This document shows, one piece after another, positions 8,945 through 16,501 of a stretch of 44,855 nt of DNA. The stretch's first letter is position 1, and each line of letters opens with the position of its first letter. Position numbers and translations under genes: made by a program. Source of the DNA: Bacillota bacterium. Lineage in GTDB: Bacteria; Bacillota; Clostridia; Lachnospirales; Lachnospiraceae. Location of the stretch: positions 1 through 44,855 of the forward strand of contig JAEYJO010000008.1 in NCBI GenBank assembly GCA_023408815.1. Reading direction: 5' to 3'. Under the pieces are notes generated by a model. The model was not told where the DNA came from. It saw only the letters and a program-made list of their open reading frames with translations, and did no database searches.

Positions 8945-9001
8945 TTTTTTACATTTCTTCTACATCTTTTATCCTTTTGCTCCTTAATAATATGATGTTA
9001 T
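8945..9001 (+). repeat. Direct repeat, left copy (tail of the GGDEF gene)
   Basis: This 57-bp stretch after the GGDEF stop matches 22008-22064 at 50 of 57 positions by direct count, same orientation. It carries the recognisable core TTTTGCTCCTTAA. The two copies bracket the hydantoin/ECF cluster. The left copy ends where the IS110-type fragment begins. Confidence 0.75.
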
Positions 9002-9002
9002 A

Positions 9003-9068
9003 ACGGTAGTGTCCAGGTGACTTCAAGGCATGCTTATCCTTGCCAGCATCAATTCCTGCGTATATCAT
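9003..9068 (-). pseudogene. Truncated 5' end of an IS110-family transposase gene
   Basis: On the minus strand, CAAAGGAGCTTTACT precedes an ATG at 9068, a good ribosome binding site. Translation begins MIYAGIDAGKDKHALKS, the start of the DEDD catalytic domain in IS110-type transposases (usually M-Y-x-G-I-D-x-x-K-x-K-H). Similarity stops after about 15 codons and the frame then runs into the repeat at 8945-9001. Only the beginning of the gene survives. The bases from 9069 to about 9120 may be the rest of the IS left end. Identification rests on a short motif. Confidence 0.55.
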
Positions 9069-9155
9069 AGTAAAGCTCCTTTGAAATATATTTGATACTG
9101 TTTGGAATGTATAGACATAAAAAATAAAAATAATAAAAAAATCATATCAAAAATA

Positions 9156-9233
9156 ATTCTCATTTTGATAAGAGCTGTTTTGAAGTTTTATCAAAATGAG
9201 AATCGTAACATCTTAAAATTATCATATTGATAA
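9156..9233. promoter_or_regulatory. Inverted-repeat operator cluster upstream of the hydantoinase promoter
   Basis: ATTCTCATTTTGATAA (9156-9171) is a perfect 16-bp inverted repeat of TTATCAAAATGAGAAT (9188-9203) with a 16-nt loop. A smaller palindrome TTATCA-TAT-TGATAA is at 9219-9233, and a further TATCAAAA half-site is at about 9145. The recurrence of the TATCAAAA/TTTTGATA unit just 5' of the promoter at 9276 suggests a regulator site rather than a chance stem. There is no T-run. The binding protein is unknown. Confidence 0.5.
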
Positions 9234-9275
9234 AAAACGAAAGGAATTGTACAAGAATAAGTGCAAAATCCTTTG

Positions 9276-9304
9276 TTGACAGTCTATTTTCGACATGTTA
9301 TACT
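9276..9304 (+). promoter_or_regulatory. Consensus sigma70-type promoter of the hydantoin/ECF operon
   Basis: A perfect TTGACA (9276-9281), 17-bp spacer, then TATACT (9299-9304). Expected start near 9311, giving a leader of about 150 nt before the ATG at 9463. This leader contains an intrinsic terminator. Confidence 0.65.
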
Positions 9305-9332
9305 CCGCTTAATCAAACAAGAATTCCAAGAC

Positions 9333-9367
9333 GACAGAGAGGTTGTATTCCTCATCTGTCTTTTTTT
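9333..9367 (+). terminator. Leader terminator/attenuator of the hydantoin/ECF operon
   Basis: GACAGAGAGG (9333-9342) pairs with CCTCATCTGTC (9350-9360), one bulged A, 7-nt loop, followed by seven T residues (9361-9367). It lies about 22 nt after the predicted start site and 95 nt before the first gene, so it must be read through for expression from that promoter. I do not recognise a known riboswitch and see no obvious leader peptide, so what controls read-through is open. Confidence 0.6.
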
Positions 9368-9462
9368 GAACCCAAAAACGACCTACAGTAAAAAAGTTTC
9401 TAAAAGCGTTTCACAGATATGGGGACTGTGTTTTGCAGTTAAAGCGGAAAAGAGGATTTAGT

Positions 9463-10872
9463 ATGCATGATTATATCATTAAAAACGGAACAGTAGTAAC
9501 AGCAATGGGAGTCTGTCTGACGGATATTGCTGTGAAAGGTGAAAAAATAGCAGCATTAGGAGAATCTGAATTTTTAGGGGAAGCCAGAGAAGTAATCGAT
9601 GCTTCCGGTAAAATCGTAGTACCGGGGCTGATCGATCCCCATGTTCACATTGCAGCACCGTTTATGGGGTGTATCGGACCGCTTGACTTTTATAGTGCCA
9701 GCAAAGCGGCAGCCTTAGGCGGAGTTACTTCTATTATTGATTTTACCAATACTCAGCCTGGTGATTCTGTCCTTCAAAAAATTGAGCATAGGAAAGAAGA
9801 GATGGCAAACGCGGCTATTGACTATGGTATTCATGCAAAAATTATAGAAGCAACGGATGCCATAATCGGAGAAATCAAAGGCATGGTAGAAGCAGGCTGC
9901 CCTACTCTTAAATTATTTACTACATACCGAAAGGCCGGAGTCATGATACCTGATGAGGATATTGTCCGTGTCATGCTGGAAGCAAAAAAATGGGGAGCAA
10001 GACCGGGAGTCCACGCTGAGGATAATACGCTTAGTGAATATAATGATGATTTGTTTGCGGCTCAGGGAAAAACAGACTGGAACTATCATTACTTGTCCAA
10101 GCCGCCCATTGTAGAAGGGCTTGCAACGGCTAAGATTATTGACTATGCAAAGTTTGCAGGGTGTGAATTATATATATTCCATGTAACCTGTATAGAATCG
10201 ATTGAGGCAATTAAACGGGCACAGAAGGAAGGCTATCCGATTATTGGAGAAACCTGTATTCACTATTTAGAGCTTACAAAGGAAGTTTTAGATGATGTAG
10301 ACACCGGATTTCGTTATATCTGCAGTCCGCCGCTGCGTGACAAAAAAGACAATGTTGCTTTATGGGATGCACTTTTAGAAGGAACCCTGAGCCTGGTAAG
10401 CTCTGACAATTGTTTATATGATGATAAGGAGAAAACAAGCTTTTTAGAAAAAGATGCCCGGGGGAATGTTATCCGCGATTATAAAAAGATTGCTAATGGT
10501 GTCAGTGGTATGGAAGAACGGCTGCCGCTCTTGATGACAGATGGTGTGGGATCGGGGAAGATAAGCTTAGAGCAGTTAGTGGAAATATCCAGTACCAATC
10601 CGGCCAAAATATTTGGAATGTATCCGAAAAAGGGTGTTATTCAGCCGGGCAGTGATGCAGATATTGTACTGATCGATCCTGATGCGAAGATGACATTATC
10701 TGCAGAAACCTTGCACTACGGAATTGATTCTTCCGTATATGAAGGAAAAGAGGTTAAAGGCATACCGGTTATGACCATGCGTAGAGGCGAAGTAATTGCA
10801 AAAGACGGAGAATTTTTTGGAAAACCAGGTACGGGACAATTTCTGCACCGTACATTAGGGTGGAAGGTATGA
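9463..10872 (+). CDS. hyuA: Dihydropyrimidinase/D-hydantoinase (HyuA/YgeZ-like)
   Basis: A 469-aa cyclic amidohydrolase that should open hydantoin or dihydropyrimidine rings to N-carbamoyl amino acids. The metal site of the family is complete: His60 and His62 in DPHVH, the Lys150 expected to be carboxylated (TLKLFTTY), His184 (GVHAEDN), His240 (IFHVTC) and Asp315 (SSDNC). Length is normal. Start taken at 9463, since AAAAGAGGA precedes it and homology begins MHDYIIKNG; an in-frame ATG at 9433 has no ribosome binding site. It opens the cluster and overlaps the racemase gene by 4 bp, so ring opening and racemisation are probably coupled. In E. coli the homologue sits beside ygeX/ygeY. Exact substrate unknown. 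Confidence 0.9.
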   Translation: MHDYIIKNGTVVTAMGVCLTDIAVKGEKIAALGESEFLGEAREVIDASGKIVVPGLIDPHVHIAAPFMGCIGPLDFYSASKAAALGGVTSIIDFTNTQPGDSVLQKIEHRKEEMANAAIDYGIHAKIIEATDAIIGEIKGMVEAGCPTLKLFTTYRKAGVMIPDEDIVRVMLEAKKWGARPGVHAEDNTLSEYNDDLFAAQGKTDWNYHYLSKPPIVEGLATAKIIDYAKFAGCELYIFHVTCIESIEAIKRAQKEGYPIIGETCIHYLELTKEVLDDVDTGFRYICSPPLRDKKDNVALWDALLEGTLSLVSSDNCLYDDKEKTSFLEKDARGNVIRDYKKIANGVSGMEERLPLLMTDGVGSGKISLEQLVEISSTNPAKIFGMYPKKGVIQPGSDADIVLIDPDAKMTLSAETLHYGIDSSVYEGKEVKGIPVMTMRRGEVIAKDGEFFGKPGTGQFLHRTLGWKV

Positions 10873-11552
10873 AAAAGATTTTACTGATTAACCCCAATAG
10901 CTCTATAAAAATGACAGAAGATATAAAGGCTACCGTATCAGAATTAAGGACCGATGCGGATATTGAAGTAATCAGAATGCCTCGTTCCCCCGATGTTTTG
11001 GAAAGCTTTACCGATTATACACTGGCAGGAGCAGAAATTATAAAATACTTTCAAGAAAATGACCTCACTGTTTACAACGGCATTTTGCTTGCCTGTTTTG
11101 GAGACCCGTGCCTGTTTGCATTAAAGGAACTGTCACCGGTTCCTGTAGTCGGAATAGCAGAGGCAGCATTTTCAAGGGCATTGTTGTTAGGATACCGCTT
11201 TAGTGTGCTGGCAGCTAGTAAAAAAGCGCAGCCTATGATGGAATCTCTTATAGACAGCTATGGTCTGCAGTCGAGAAATGCAGGAACCTTAACACTTGGG
11301 ATGCCCATAAAAGAATTCTTATCTGATCAAACTGCTCTGGAAGGAAAGCTTTTGGATTTAATCGAAAAAGCCAAAGAAAAACAGGCGGAAGTCGTCATAT
11401 ACGGGTGTGCAGGCATGACAATGATCTCTAAAAATACAATTATGGAGAAAACAGGTATATCTGTAATAGATCCGGTTATCTCTGGTATATCTACACTGCT
11501 TTCCTTACTTGAAGACGGGGATGGCATATCAAATTCAGGACTTTATTTCTAA
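10869..11552 (+). CDS. Asp/Glu/hydantoin racemase family protein
   Basis: A 227-aa enzyme of the cofactor-independent two-cysteine racemase family. Both expected catalytic cysteines are present, Cys76 in ACFGDP and Cys180 in YGCAGM, and the N-terminus INPNSS is characteristic of hydantoin racemases and related allantoin racemases. It should interconvert D- and L- forms of a 5-substituted hydantoin, allantoin-like or amino-acid substrate so that a stereospecific hydrolase can consume all of it. The ATG at 10869 overlaps the hydantoinase stop (ATGA), with GGTGGAAGG upstream. Its place directly after the hydantoinase favours a hydantoin-type substrate over aspartate or glutamate. Confidence 0.85.
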   Translation: MKKILLINPNSSIKMTEDIKATVSELRTDADIEVIRMPRSPDVLESFTDYTLAGAEIIKYFQENDLTVYNGILLACFGDPCLFALKELSPVPVVGIAEAAFSRALLLGYRFSVLAASKKAQPMMESLIDSYGLQSRNAGTLTLGMPIKEFLSDQTALEGKLLDLIEKAKEKQAEVVIYGCAGMTMISKNTIMEKTGISVIDPVISGISTLLSLLEDGDGISNSGLYF

Positions 11553-11611
11553 ACAGGCCACAACGCAGAACATGCGAGGCAATAAATATTATTATACTAG
11601 GAGGCGCACAT

Positions 11612-12211
11612 ATGAAAAGCATTTGGAAACTTGAAGAGGGCGAAGTAAGAAAACCTGGTTTATCCCACTACGTTATGATGGCATTATTTACAGGAGTGGG
11701 TATTGTAGTCGGTACCTTTGGCAGCTTAGCGGTGTCTATCGGACCGGTGTCTTGTTTTTGGCCAGGACAGGCAATTCAATCCGTAGGAAGTATCTGGTAT
11801 GGTGGCTGGGGAGCGATAGCCGCAGTTGTATTCCCGATGATATCCAATGCAATATCGGGTTCTGCAGCATTGCCAATATCCATTGCGTATATACCTGGCA
11901 ATCTGGCACAGGCAGCATTTGCGGGATATTTCTTCCGTAAACTGAATTGTGATCCCCGTTTAAAATCGGGAAAAGATTATGCGGTATTCTTGATCTTAGG
12001 TACTCTGGTTGCGAATATGATAGGCGCAGCAGAAGGGAATCTTGTATTACTGCTGTTTGGTATTATTACCCCGGCAGGAGTTCCGTTAAATTTCCTTGGA
12101 TGGTTCCTTGGCAACACAGTAGCATCAGCAATTTTGGGTGTTATTATGTTAAAATTCCTGTCACCGCTTGTAATGAAAACAAAAACTTTCTGCAAAGGCT
12201 TGTGGGCATAA
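11612..12211 (+). CDS. ECF transporter S component (substrate-binding membrane subunit), specificity unknown
   Basis: A 199-aa, highly hydrophobic protein with about five or six membrane segments (for example 25-48, 66-85, 92-108, 125-145, 150-165, 170-190). It shows no ABC or enzymatic motif. The size, topology and position immediately before EcfT and two EcfA genes identify it as the substrate-capturing S subunit by context. I do not recognise it as one of the vitamin or metal S families. AGGAGG (11600-11605) sets the start. Being placed between hydantoinase/racemase and D-aminoacylase genes suggests it imports the compound these enzymes process. Confidence 0.7.
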   Translation: MKSIWKLEEGEVRKPGLSHYVMMALFTGVGIVVGTFGSLAVSIGPVSCFWPGQAIQSVGSIWYGGWGAIAAVVFPMISNAISGSAALPISIAYIPGNLAQAAFAGYFFRKLNCDPRLKSGKDYAVFLILGTLVANMIGAAEGNLVLLLFGIITPAGVPLNFLGWFLGNTVASAILGVIMLKFLSPLVMKTKTFCKGLWA

Positions 12212-12232
12212 GTCGAAGGAGCACTTCTTTAG

Positions 12233-12260
12233 TGTGGGGCAGCAGAATATGCTGCCCACA
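12233..12260 (+). other. Intercistronic hairpin between S and T components
   Basis: TGT-G-GGGCAGCA (12233-12244) pairs with TGCTGCCCACA (12250-12260), 11 pairs with one bulged G and a 5-nt loop, and no T-run. It may stabilise the upstream mRNA or lower expression of the downstream transporter core genes. Confidence 0.5.
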
Positions 12261-12321
12261 ATTATAAGAAAAAATTATTAAAATGATAAAAATATTTATT
12301 GCAGCATGGAAGGACATTATT

Positions 12322-13191
12322 ATGAAACATGAAAATATGAGAAAAACAGTATTAGGTTATGTGCCTATTCAATCCCCTATCTATTTATTGCATCCGGTAA
12401 CCAGAATTATCTTGTATCTGGTTATGAGTTTTGTACCGCTTTTGATTCAGATGCCGGAGGTCAACCTGCTTCTTTTAATTGGAACGCTTTGTTTATTTAA
12501 GTTTTCCCGCATTGATATGCGTCAGTTAAAGATTTACGTTCCAATGATGATTTTGGTAGCTTGTTTTATTACTTTTTCTTATATAGTATTTCCTACCAAA
12601 ATGAGCGGTGAAGTTCCTATCGTTTTCTTTGGATTCAAGCTGTATCTTTTTTCCATTATGTGGGCAGTTATGGTATACGTTCGTATTATCACCTTATTGC
12701 TCGCTTCCATTTTCTTCTTTTCTACAAATAGGGAAAGAGATATTTTAGTAGGACTTCGATGCCTTCGTGTTCCGTTTGCGGTGTCTTACTTTTTGGGACT
12801 GACCCTGCGGTCTGCGGGTATGTTCCTGGAGGATTATGGAATTGTAAAGGAAGCGGAAAGAGCCAGAGGACTTGATATGGAAAATGAAAAATTTCTTACC
12901 AGGGTAAGTCACTTTCCGATGTATATGATTCCTCTTTTCACACTGGCTATCCGGCGTTCGGAAGATATCAGTACCGGACTTTACGCCAAGGGAACGGAAA
13001 TCAAGGGAACTTATAAAGGGATGAAAAGGCCGGATTACTTACGGACCAAATTTAAAAAATCTGCGTTAGACAGTGTGGTATCCTTTGCTGCAATAGGATT
13101 TTTTGCCGGAGCAGTCATTTTGAAGATATCGATTAATGCCTTTGAGCTTAAAAACTCAATTCTGAATATGTGGTTTGGCAATATTTTATAA
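12322..13191 (+). CDS. ecfT: ECF transporter transmembrane component EcfT
   Basis: A 289-aa CbiQ/EcfT-type membrane protein that couples the S component to the ATPases. Membrane helices occupy roughly 25-130 and 245-262. Of the two coupling motifs expected in the cytoplasmic arms, the first is standard (EAERARGLDME, Ala-Arg-Gly) while the second reads YAKGTE, Lys replacing Arg. The start is 12322 because GGAAGGA precedes it; an in-frame ATG at 12283 has no ribosome binding site. It is encoded 18 bp before the first ATPase gene. Confidence 0.85.
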   Translation: MKHENMRKTVLGYVPIQSPIYLLHPVTRIILYLVMSFVPLLIQMPEVNLLLLIGTLCLFKFSRIDMRQLKIYVPMMILVACFITFSYIVFPTKMSGEVPIVFFGFKLYLFSIMWAVMVYVRIITLLLASIFFFSTNRERDILVGLRCLRVPFAVSYFLGLTLRSAGMFLEDYGIVKEAERARGLDMENEKFLTRVSHFPMYMIPLFTLAIRRSEDISTGLYAKGTEIKGTYKGMKRPDYLRTKFKKSALDSVVSFAAIGFFAGAVILKISINAFELKNSILNMWFGNIL

Positions 13192-13209
13192 AGAACCGGA
13201 GGAAAAAAC

Positions 13210-14073
13210 ATGAATGCAATTGAAATTACTGATTTATGCTGGAAATATGACGGCGCGGAGGAATACATATTTGACCACCTGAATCTGACCATAAAAGAAA
13301 ATATATTTTTAGGAATTGTAGGTTCCAATGAAGCAGGAAAGACAACACTGGTATCCTGCATAAAAGGAATTATTCCAAACAGTACCACTGGTATTTATAA
13401 GGGAAATGTGCTTCTGTACGGGGAATCGGTAAAGGACTGTGATTCCCGTGTGATTTCAGAAAGTGCGGGCATGGTTTTTTCAGACCCGGATGCACAGTTT
13501 ACCACCATGAGCGTGGAGGAAGAAATAGCCTTTGGCCTTGAGAATATCGGGGTGGCGGCAAAGGAAATCGAAGAAAGAATTTTATGGGTCAGCAAACTTT
13601 GTCATTTGGATGACTTGCTGGAAAAGCCTCCTTTTGACTTGTCGGGAGGACAGAAGCAGCGTGTGGCGATAGCTGCGGTATTGGCAACAAAACCAAAGAT
13701 GATTATCTTAGACGAGCCTACCTCTATGTTAGATCCGAAATCAAAGGACGAAGTCTTTGATATCTTGCAGGAAATTAAAAATAATTTAAATATTACGGTA
13801 GTAGTAATAGAACACAATATAGAAAAAATTGCTGAGCTTTCGGATGAAGTCATTCTGATGAAAGAAGGAAAAATAATCCGGCATATGGAAACAAAAGATT
13901 TCTTTAAGGACGTGGAACTATTGAAGGAGAACAGCCTGAAGGTGCCGGAATCCATTGAAATGCTATATTATCTCTACGATAAATTGGGAATTGATAAAAC
14001 AGGGCCGGTAAAGCTGGAAGAGATTGCGGTGGAAATCAAAGAGCTGCTGTCAGGAAGAAAGGCGGTTAATTAA
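13210..14073 (+). CDS. ECF transporter ATPase, first copy
   Basis: A 287-aa ABC ATPase, one half of the heterodimeric motor of the ECF importer. Walker A reads GSNEAGKTT (38-46), legal for the family but with Glu in place of the usual Gly. The Q-loop glutamine position is Ser91 (MVFSDPDAQ, normally VFQ). The signature LSGGQ (144-148), Walker B MIILDEPTSMLDP and H-loop VVIEHN are canonical. GGAGG lies 7 nt before the start. The next gene encodes the partner ATPase one base after this stop. See the finding on motor asymmetry. Confidence 0.9.
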   Translation: MNAIEITDLCWKYDGAEEYIFDHLNLTIKENIFLGIVGSNEAGKTTLVSCIKGIIPNSTTGIYKGNVLLYGESVKDCDSRVISESAGMVFSDPDAQFTTMSVEEEIAFGLENIGVAAKEIEERILWVSKLCHLDDLLEKPPFDLSGGQKQRVAIAAVLATKPKMIILDEPTSMLDPKSKDEVFDILQEIKNNLNITVVVIEHNIEKIAELSDEVILMKEGKIIRHMETKDFFKDVELLKENSLKVPESIEMLYYLYDKLGIDKTGPVKLEEIAVEIKELLSGRKAVN

Positions 14074-14074
14074 T

Positions 14075-14908
14075 ATGGAAGAAATTATTAAAGTATCAGA
14101 TCTGACATTTGCCTATGATGATGGAACGGTAGCGCTGGAGGATATTAACATAACCATACATAAGGGAGAATTTGTTGCCTTAATCGGTCAAAATGGCTGC
14201 GGTAAGACTACCTTATCCAAGTGCCTGAACGGTATCCTGAAAATAAGCAGGGGAGAAATTGTGGTAGGCGGGCTTCATGTGGAGCAAAGGCCCAAGATAA
14301 AAGACCTGGTAAAAAATATCGGCTACGTATTTCAAAACCCGGACCATCAGCTCTTTAACTCCAAAGTTTATGATGAAATTGCTTATGCACCCAGAAACAT
14401 CGGTCTGGATGAAAATGAAGTGGATAAGAGGGTAAAGGAGGCGGCAGCAACAGCCGGAGTAAAAGAAGCTCTTTTTGAGGAACAGCCCGTGCTTTTGATG
14501 AAGGGCCTGCGCCAGAGAGTAGCGATTGCTTCCATCCTTTCGTTAAAGCCCCAGGTCATTATTGTGGATGAACCAACTACAGGACAGGATTATAAGCAAT
14601 CCTTGGAAATCATGGAGTTCTTAAAAGAGTTAAATGAGAAGCATGGACACACTATTTTGATTATTACGCATGAAATGCATATTGTGGCTCAGTATGCGAA
14701 AAGAATCATGGTAATGAAAAAAGGGGAGATTTTTATGGACGGGACACCAGGCGAAGTCTTTTCGCAGCCGGAGAGATTGATGGAGGGGTATGTAAAACCG
14801 CCTATGGTGACGAGAATGGCACAATTAATTGACAGTACGGGAGCAAGTGACGGCGTAATCAATATAGATGAATTGAAAAAGATTATGGAAGAAGGCAAAA
14901 TTGTTTAA
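14075..14908 (+). CDS. ECF transporter ATPase, second copy (degenerate signature)
   Basis: A 277-aa ABC ATPase partnering the previous gene product. Walker A GQNGCGKTT (38-46), Q-loop YVFQNPDHQ, Walker B VIIVDEPTTGQDY and H-loop LIITHEMH are standard for EcfA proteins. The signature region reads LLMKGLRQRVAIAS: residues 141-145 are LMKGL where LSGGQ or LSKGE is expected. The start at 14075 follows AAGGCGG; an upstream in-frame ATG at 14024 lies in the previous gene and is not supported. The stop TAA shares its last base with the ATG of the D-aminoacylase gene, so transporter and enzyme are translationally coupled. Confidence 0.9.
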   Translation: MEEIIKVSDLTFAYDDGTVALEDINITIHKGEFVALIGQNGCGKTTLSKCLNGILKISRGEIVVGGLHVEQRPKIKDLVKNIGYVFQNPDHQLFNSKVYDEIAYAPRNIGLDENEVDKRVKEAAATAGVKEALFEEQPVLLMKGLRQRVAIASILSLKPQVIIVDEPTTGQDYKQSLEIMEFLKELNEKHGHTILIITHEMHIVAQYAKRIMVMKKGEIFMDGTPGEVFSQPERLMEGYVKPPMVTRMAQLIDSTGASDGVINIDELKKIMEEGKIV

Positions 14909-16497
14909 TGAAAATAAAAATCAAAGATGGTTTTATTGTTGATGGTACCGGTAAGAAAGGTTTCCTGGGTGATATCCTGATAAATGGAGAAAAAATTGAA
15001 GAAGTGGGAGTTGTTACGCAAGAAGCTGACCGGGTAATTGAAGCAAAAGGACTGGTGGTTGCCCCCGGCTTTATTGATACTCACAGCCACAGTGATCTGG
15101 AGGTGCTTGTCCGCCCTGAGCTGCTTCCAAAGCTTCGGCAGGGAATAACAACAGAGGTGTTGGGGCAGGACGGAATCTCCATGGCACCGATGCCCATAGC
15201 CTATAGCAGTTCGTGGAGAAAGAATCTGGCAGGTCTTGACGGAGACTCCGATGAGATATGTTGGGATTATGAAGATACGGCACAGTATTTAAAGCGGATT
15301 GAAATGGCAAAACCTGCCTTGAATGAGTGCTATCTGCTGCCCCATGGAAACATTAGAATGGAAGCAATGGGATTAGATAACAGAAAACCGGATAAAAAAG
15401 AGCTGGAACGAATGAAGGAAATTGTCCGCAGGGAAATGGAAGTGGGGGCTATTGGTATTTCGGACGGACTTATCTACATGCCCTGTGCGTATTCCGAAAT
15501 GGAAGAAATCATTGAGATTTGCAAAGTGGCGGCCGAATATGACGGTGTTTATGTGGTACATCAGAGGAGCGAAGCGGATACCATATTGGAGTCGATGAAG
15601 GAAGTAATCCAAATCGGAAAAGAAAGCGGTATCCGGATTCATTTTTCTCACTTTAAGGTTTGCGGCAGAAAAAACTGGAGTAAGATAGAGGCGGTTGTGA
15701 AACTGCTGGATTCCTGTAAAGAGGAAGGAATGGAGGTATCCTTTGATCAATACCCTTATGTGGCAGGAAGTACCATGCTTGGTGTCATACTCCCGCCATG
15801 GGTACACGATGGCGGGACTGACAAGCTGATGCAAAGGCTGGCCGATCCGATACTCAGGGAAAAAATGATAGAGGACATTGAGAAGGGGATACCAGGCTGG
15901 GATAATTTTGTTGATTTTGCGGGACTTGACCAGATCTTCATTACCAGTGTAAAAACCCAAAAAAATATGGATACGGTGGGACTGAATCTGACAGAGCTTG
16001 GTAAGCTTAAGGGGAAAGATCCTTATCAGGCAACTTTTGATTTGCTGCTGGAAGAGGAAAATGCGGTAGGTATGGTTGATTTTTACGGAACGGAGGAGCA
16101 TGTGATGTGCTTTATGAAACGTCCTGAAATGAATGCCTGCACAGACGGTTTATTAGGCGGAAAGCCCCATCCCAGAGTATATGGCGCTTTCCCCAGGATA
16201 TTGTCCGTCTATGTCAGAGAGAAGAGCACTTTGACACTGGAAGAAGCAATCCATAAAATGACCGGTAAAGCAGCGGAAGCAATGCATCTTAATAACAGAG
16301 GAAGAATACAGGCGGGCTTTTATGCTGACTTGTGCATTTTTGATGCAGAGGCGGTAAGGGATAAAGGCACTTTTACAGAACCGGTTCAGTATCCCGAGGG
16401 CATTTGTTACGTACTTGTAAATGGAGAGATTGCAGTTTCCGGAGAAGAATTCACAGGAGTAAGAAACGGAAAAGTCATAAGAAGAAAGGATCGGTGA
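14908..16497 (+). CDS. D-aminoacylase / N-acyl-D-amino-acid deacylase family amidohydrolase
   Basis: A 529-aa amidohydrolase, predicted to cleave N-acyl (or N-carbamoyl-like) groups from D-amino acids in the cytosol. The N-terminal beta-sandwich leads to the metal motif FIDTHSHSD (His59, His61). Later metal or substrate residues are seen in HFSHFKVCGR and in the Asp of CTDGLLGGKPHPRVYG. The loop after the first metal motif reads GITTEVLGQDG, lacking the metal-binding Cys known from classical D-aminoacylases, so the metal site may differ. It overlaps the ECF ATPase by 1 bp, a strong link between uptake and deacylation. Length is normal for the family. Confidence 0.85.
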   Translation: MKIKIKDGFIVDGTGKKGFLGDILINGEKIEEVGVVTQEADRVIEAKGLVVAPGFIDTHSHSDLEVLVRPELLPKLRQGITTEVLGQDGISMAPMPIAYSSSWRKNLAGLDGDSDEICWDYEDTAQYLKRIEMAKPALNECYLLPHGNIRMEAMGLDNRKPDKKELERMKEIVRREMEVGAIGISDGLIYMPCAYSEMEEIIEICKVAAEYDGVYVVHQRSEADTILESMKEVIQIGKESGIRIHFSHFKVCGRKNWSKIEAVVKLLDSCKEEGMEVSFDQYPYVAGSTMLGVILPPWVHDGGTDKLMQRLADPILREKMIEDIEKGIPGWDNFVDFAGLDQIFITSVKTQKNMDTVGLNLTELGKLKGKDPYQATFDLLLEEENAVGMVDFYGTEEHVMCFMKRPEMNACTDGLLGGKPHPRVYGAFPRILSVYVREKSTLTLEEAIHKMTGKAAEAMHLNNRGRIQAGFYADLCIFDAEAVRDKGTFTEPVQYPEGICYVLVNGEIAVSGEEFTGVRNGKVIRRKDR

Positions 16498-16501
16498 GGG
16501 T

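Noticed and set aside
9421..9437. Possible sigma54 -24/-12 promoter (GG-N10-GC ending TTTTGCA) before the hydantoinase gene
   Set aside because: Only the spacing and the TTGCA part fit; the -24 half lacks TGGCAC, and the start site would fall inside the ribosome binding site at about 9448.
9261..9461. 66-codon frame in the hydantoinase leader
   Set aside because: It runs through the promoter -10 box and the terminator stem; its start precedes the predicted transcription start and it has no ribosome binding site.
9305..9462. Known riboswitch (purine, xanthine, guanidine) in the leader
   Set aside because: None of the conserved core sequences that I know for these classes is visible; only the terminator hairpin is supported.
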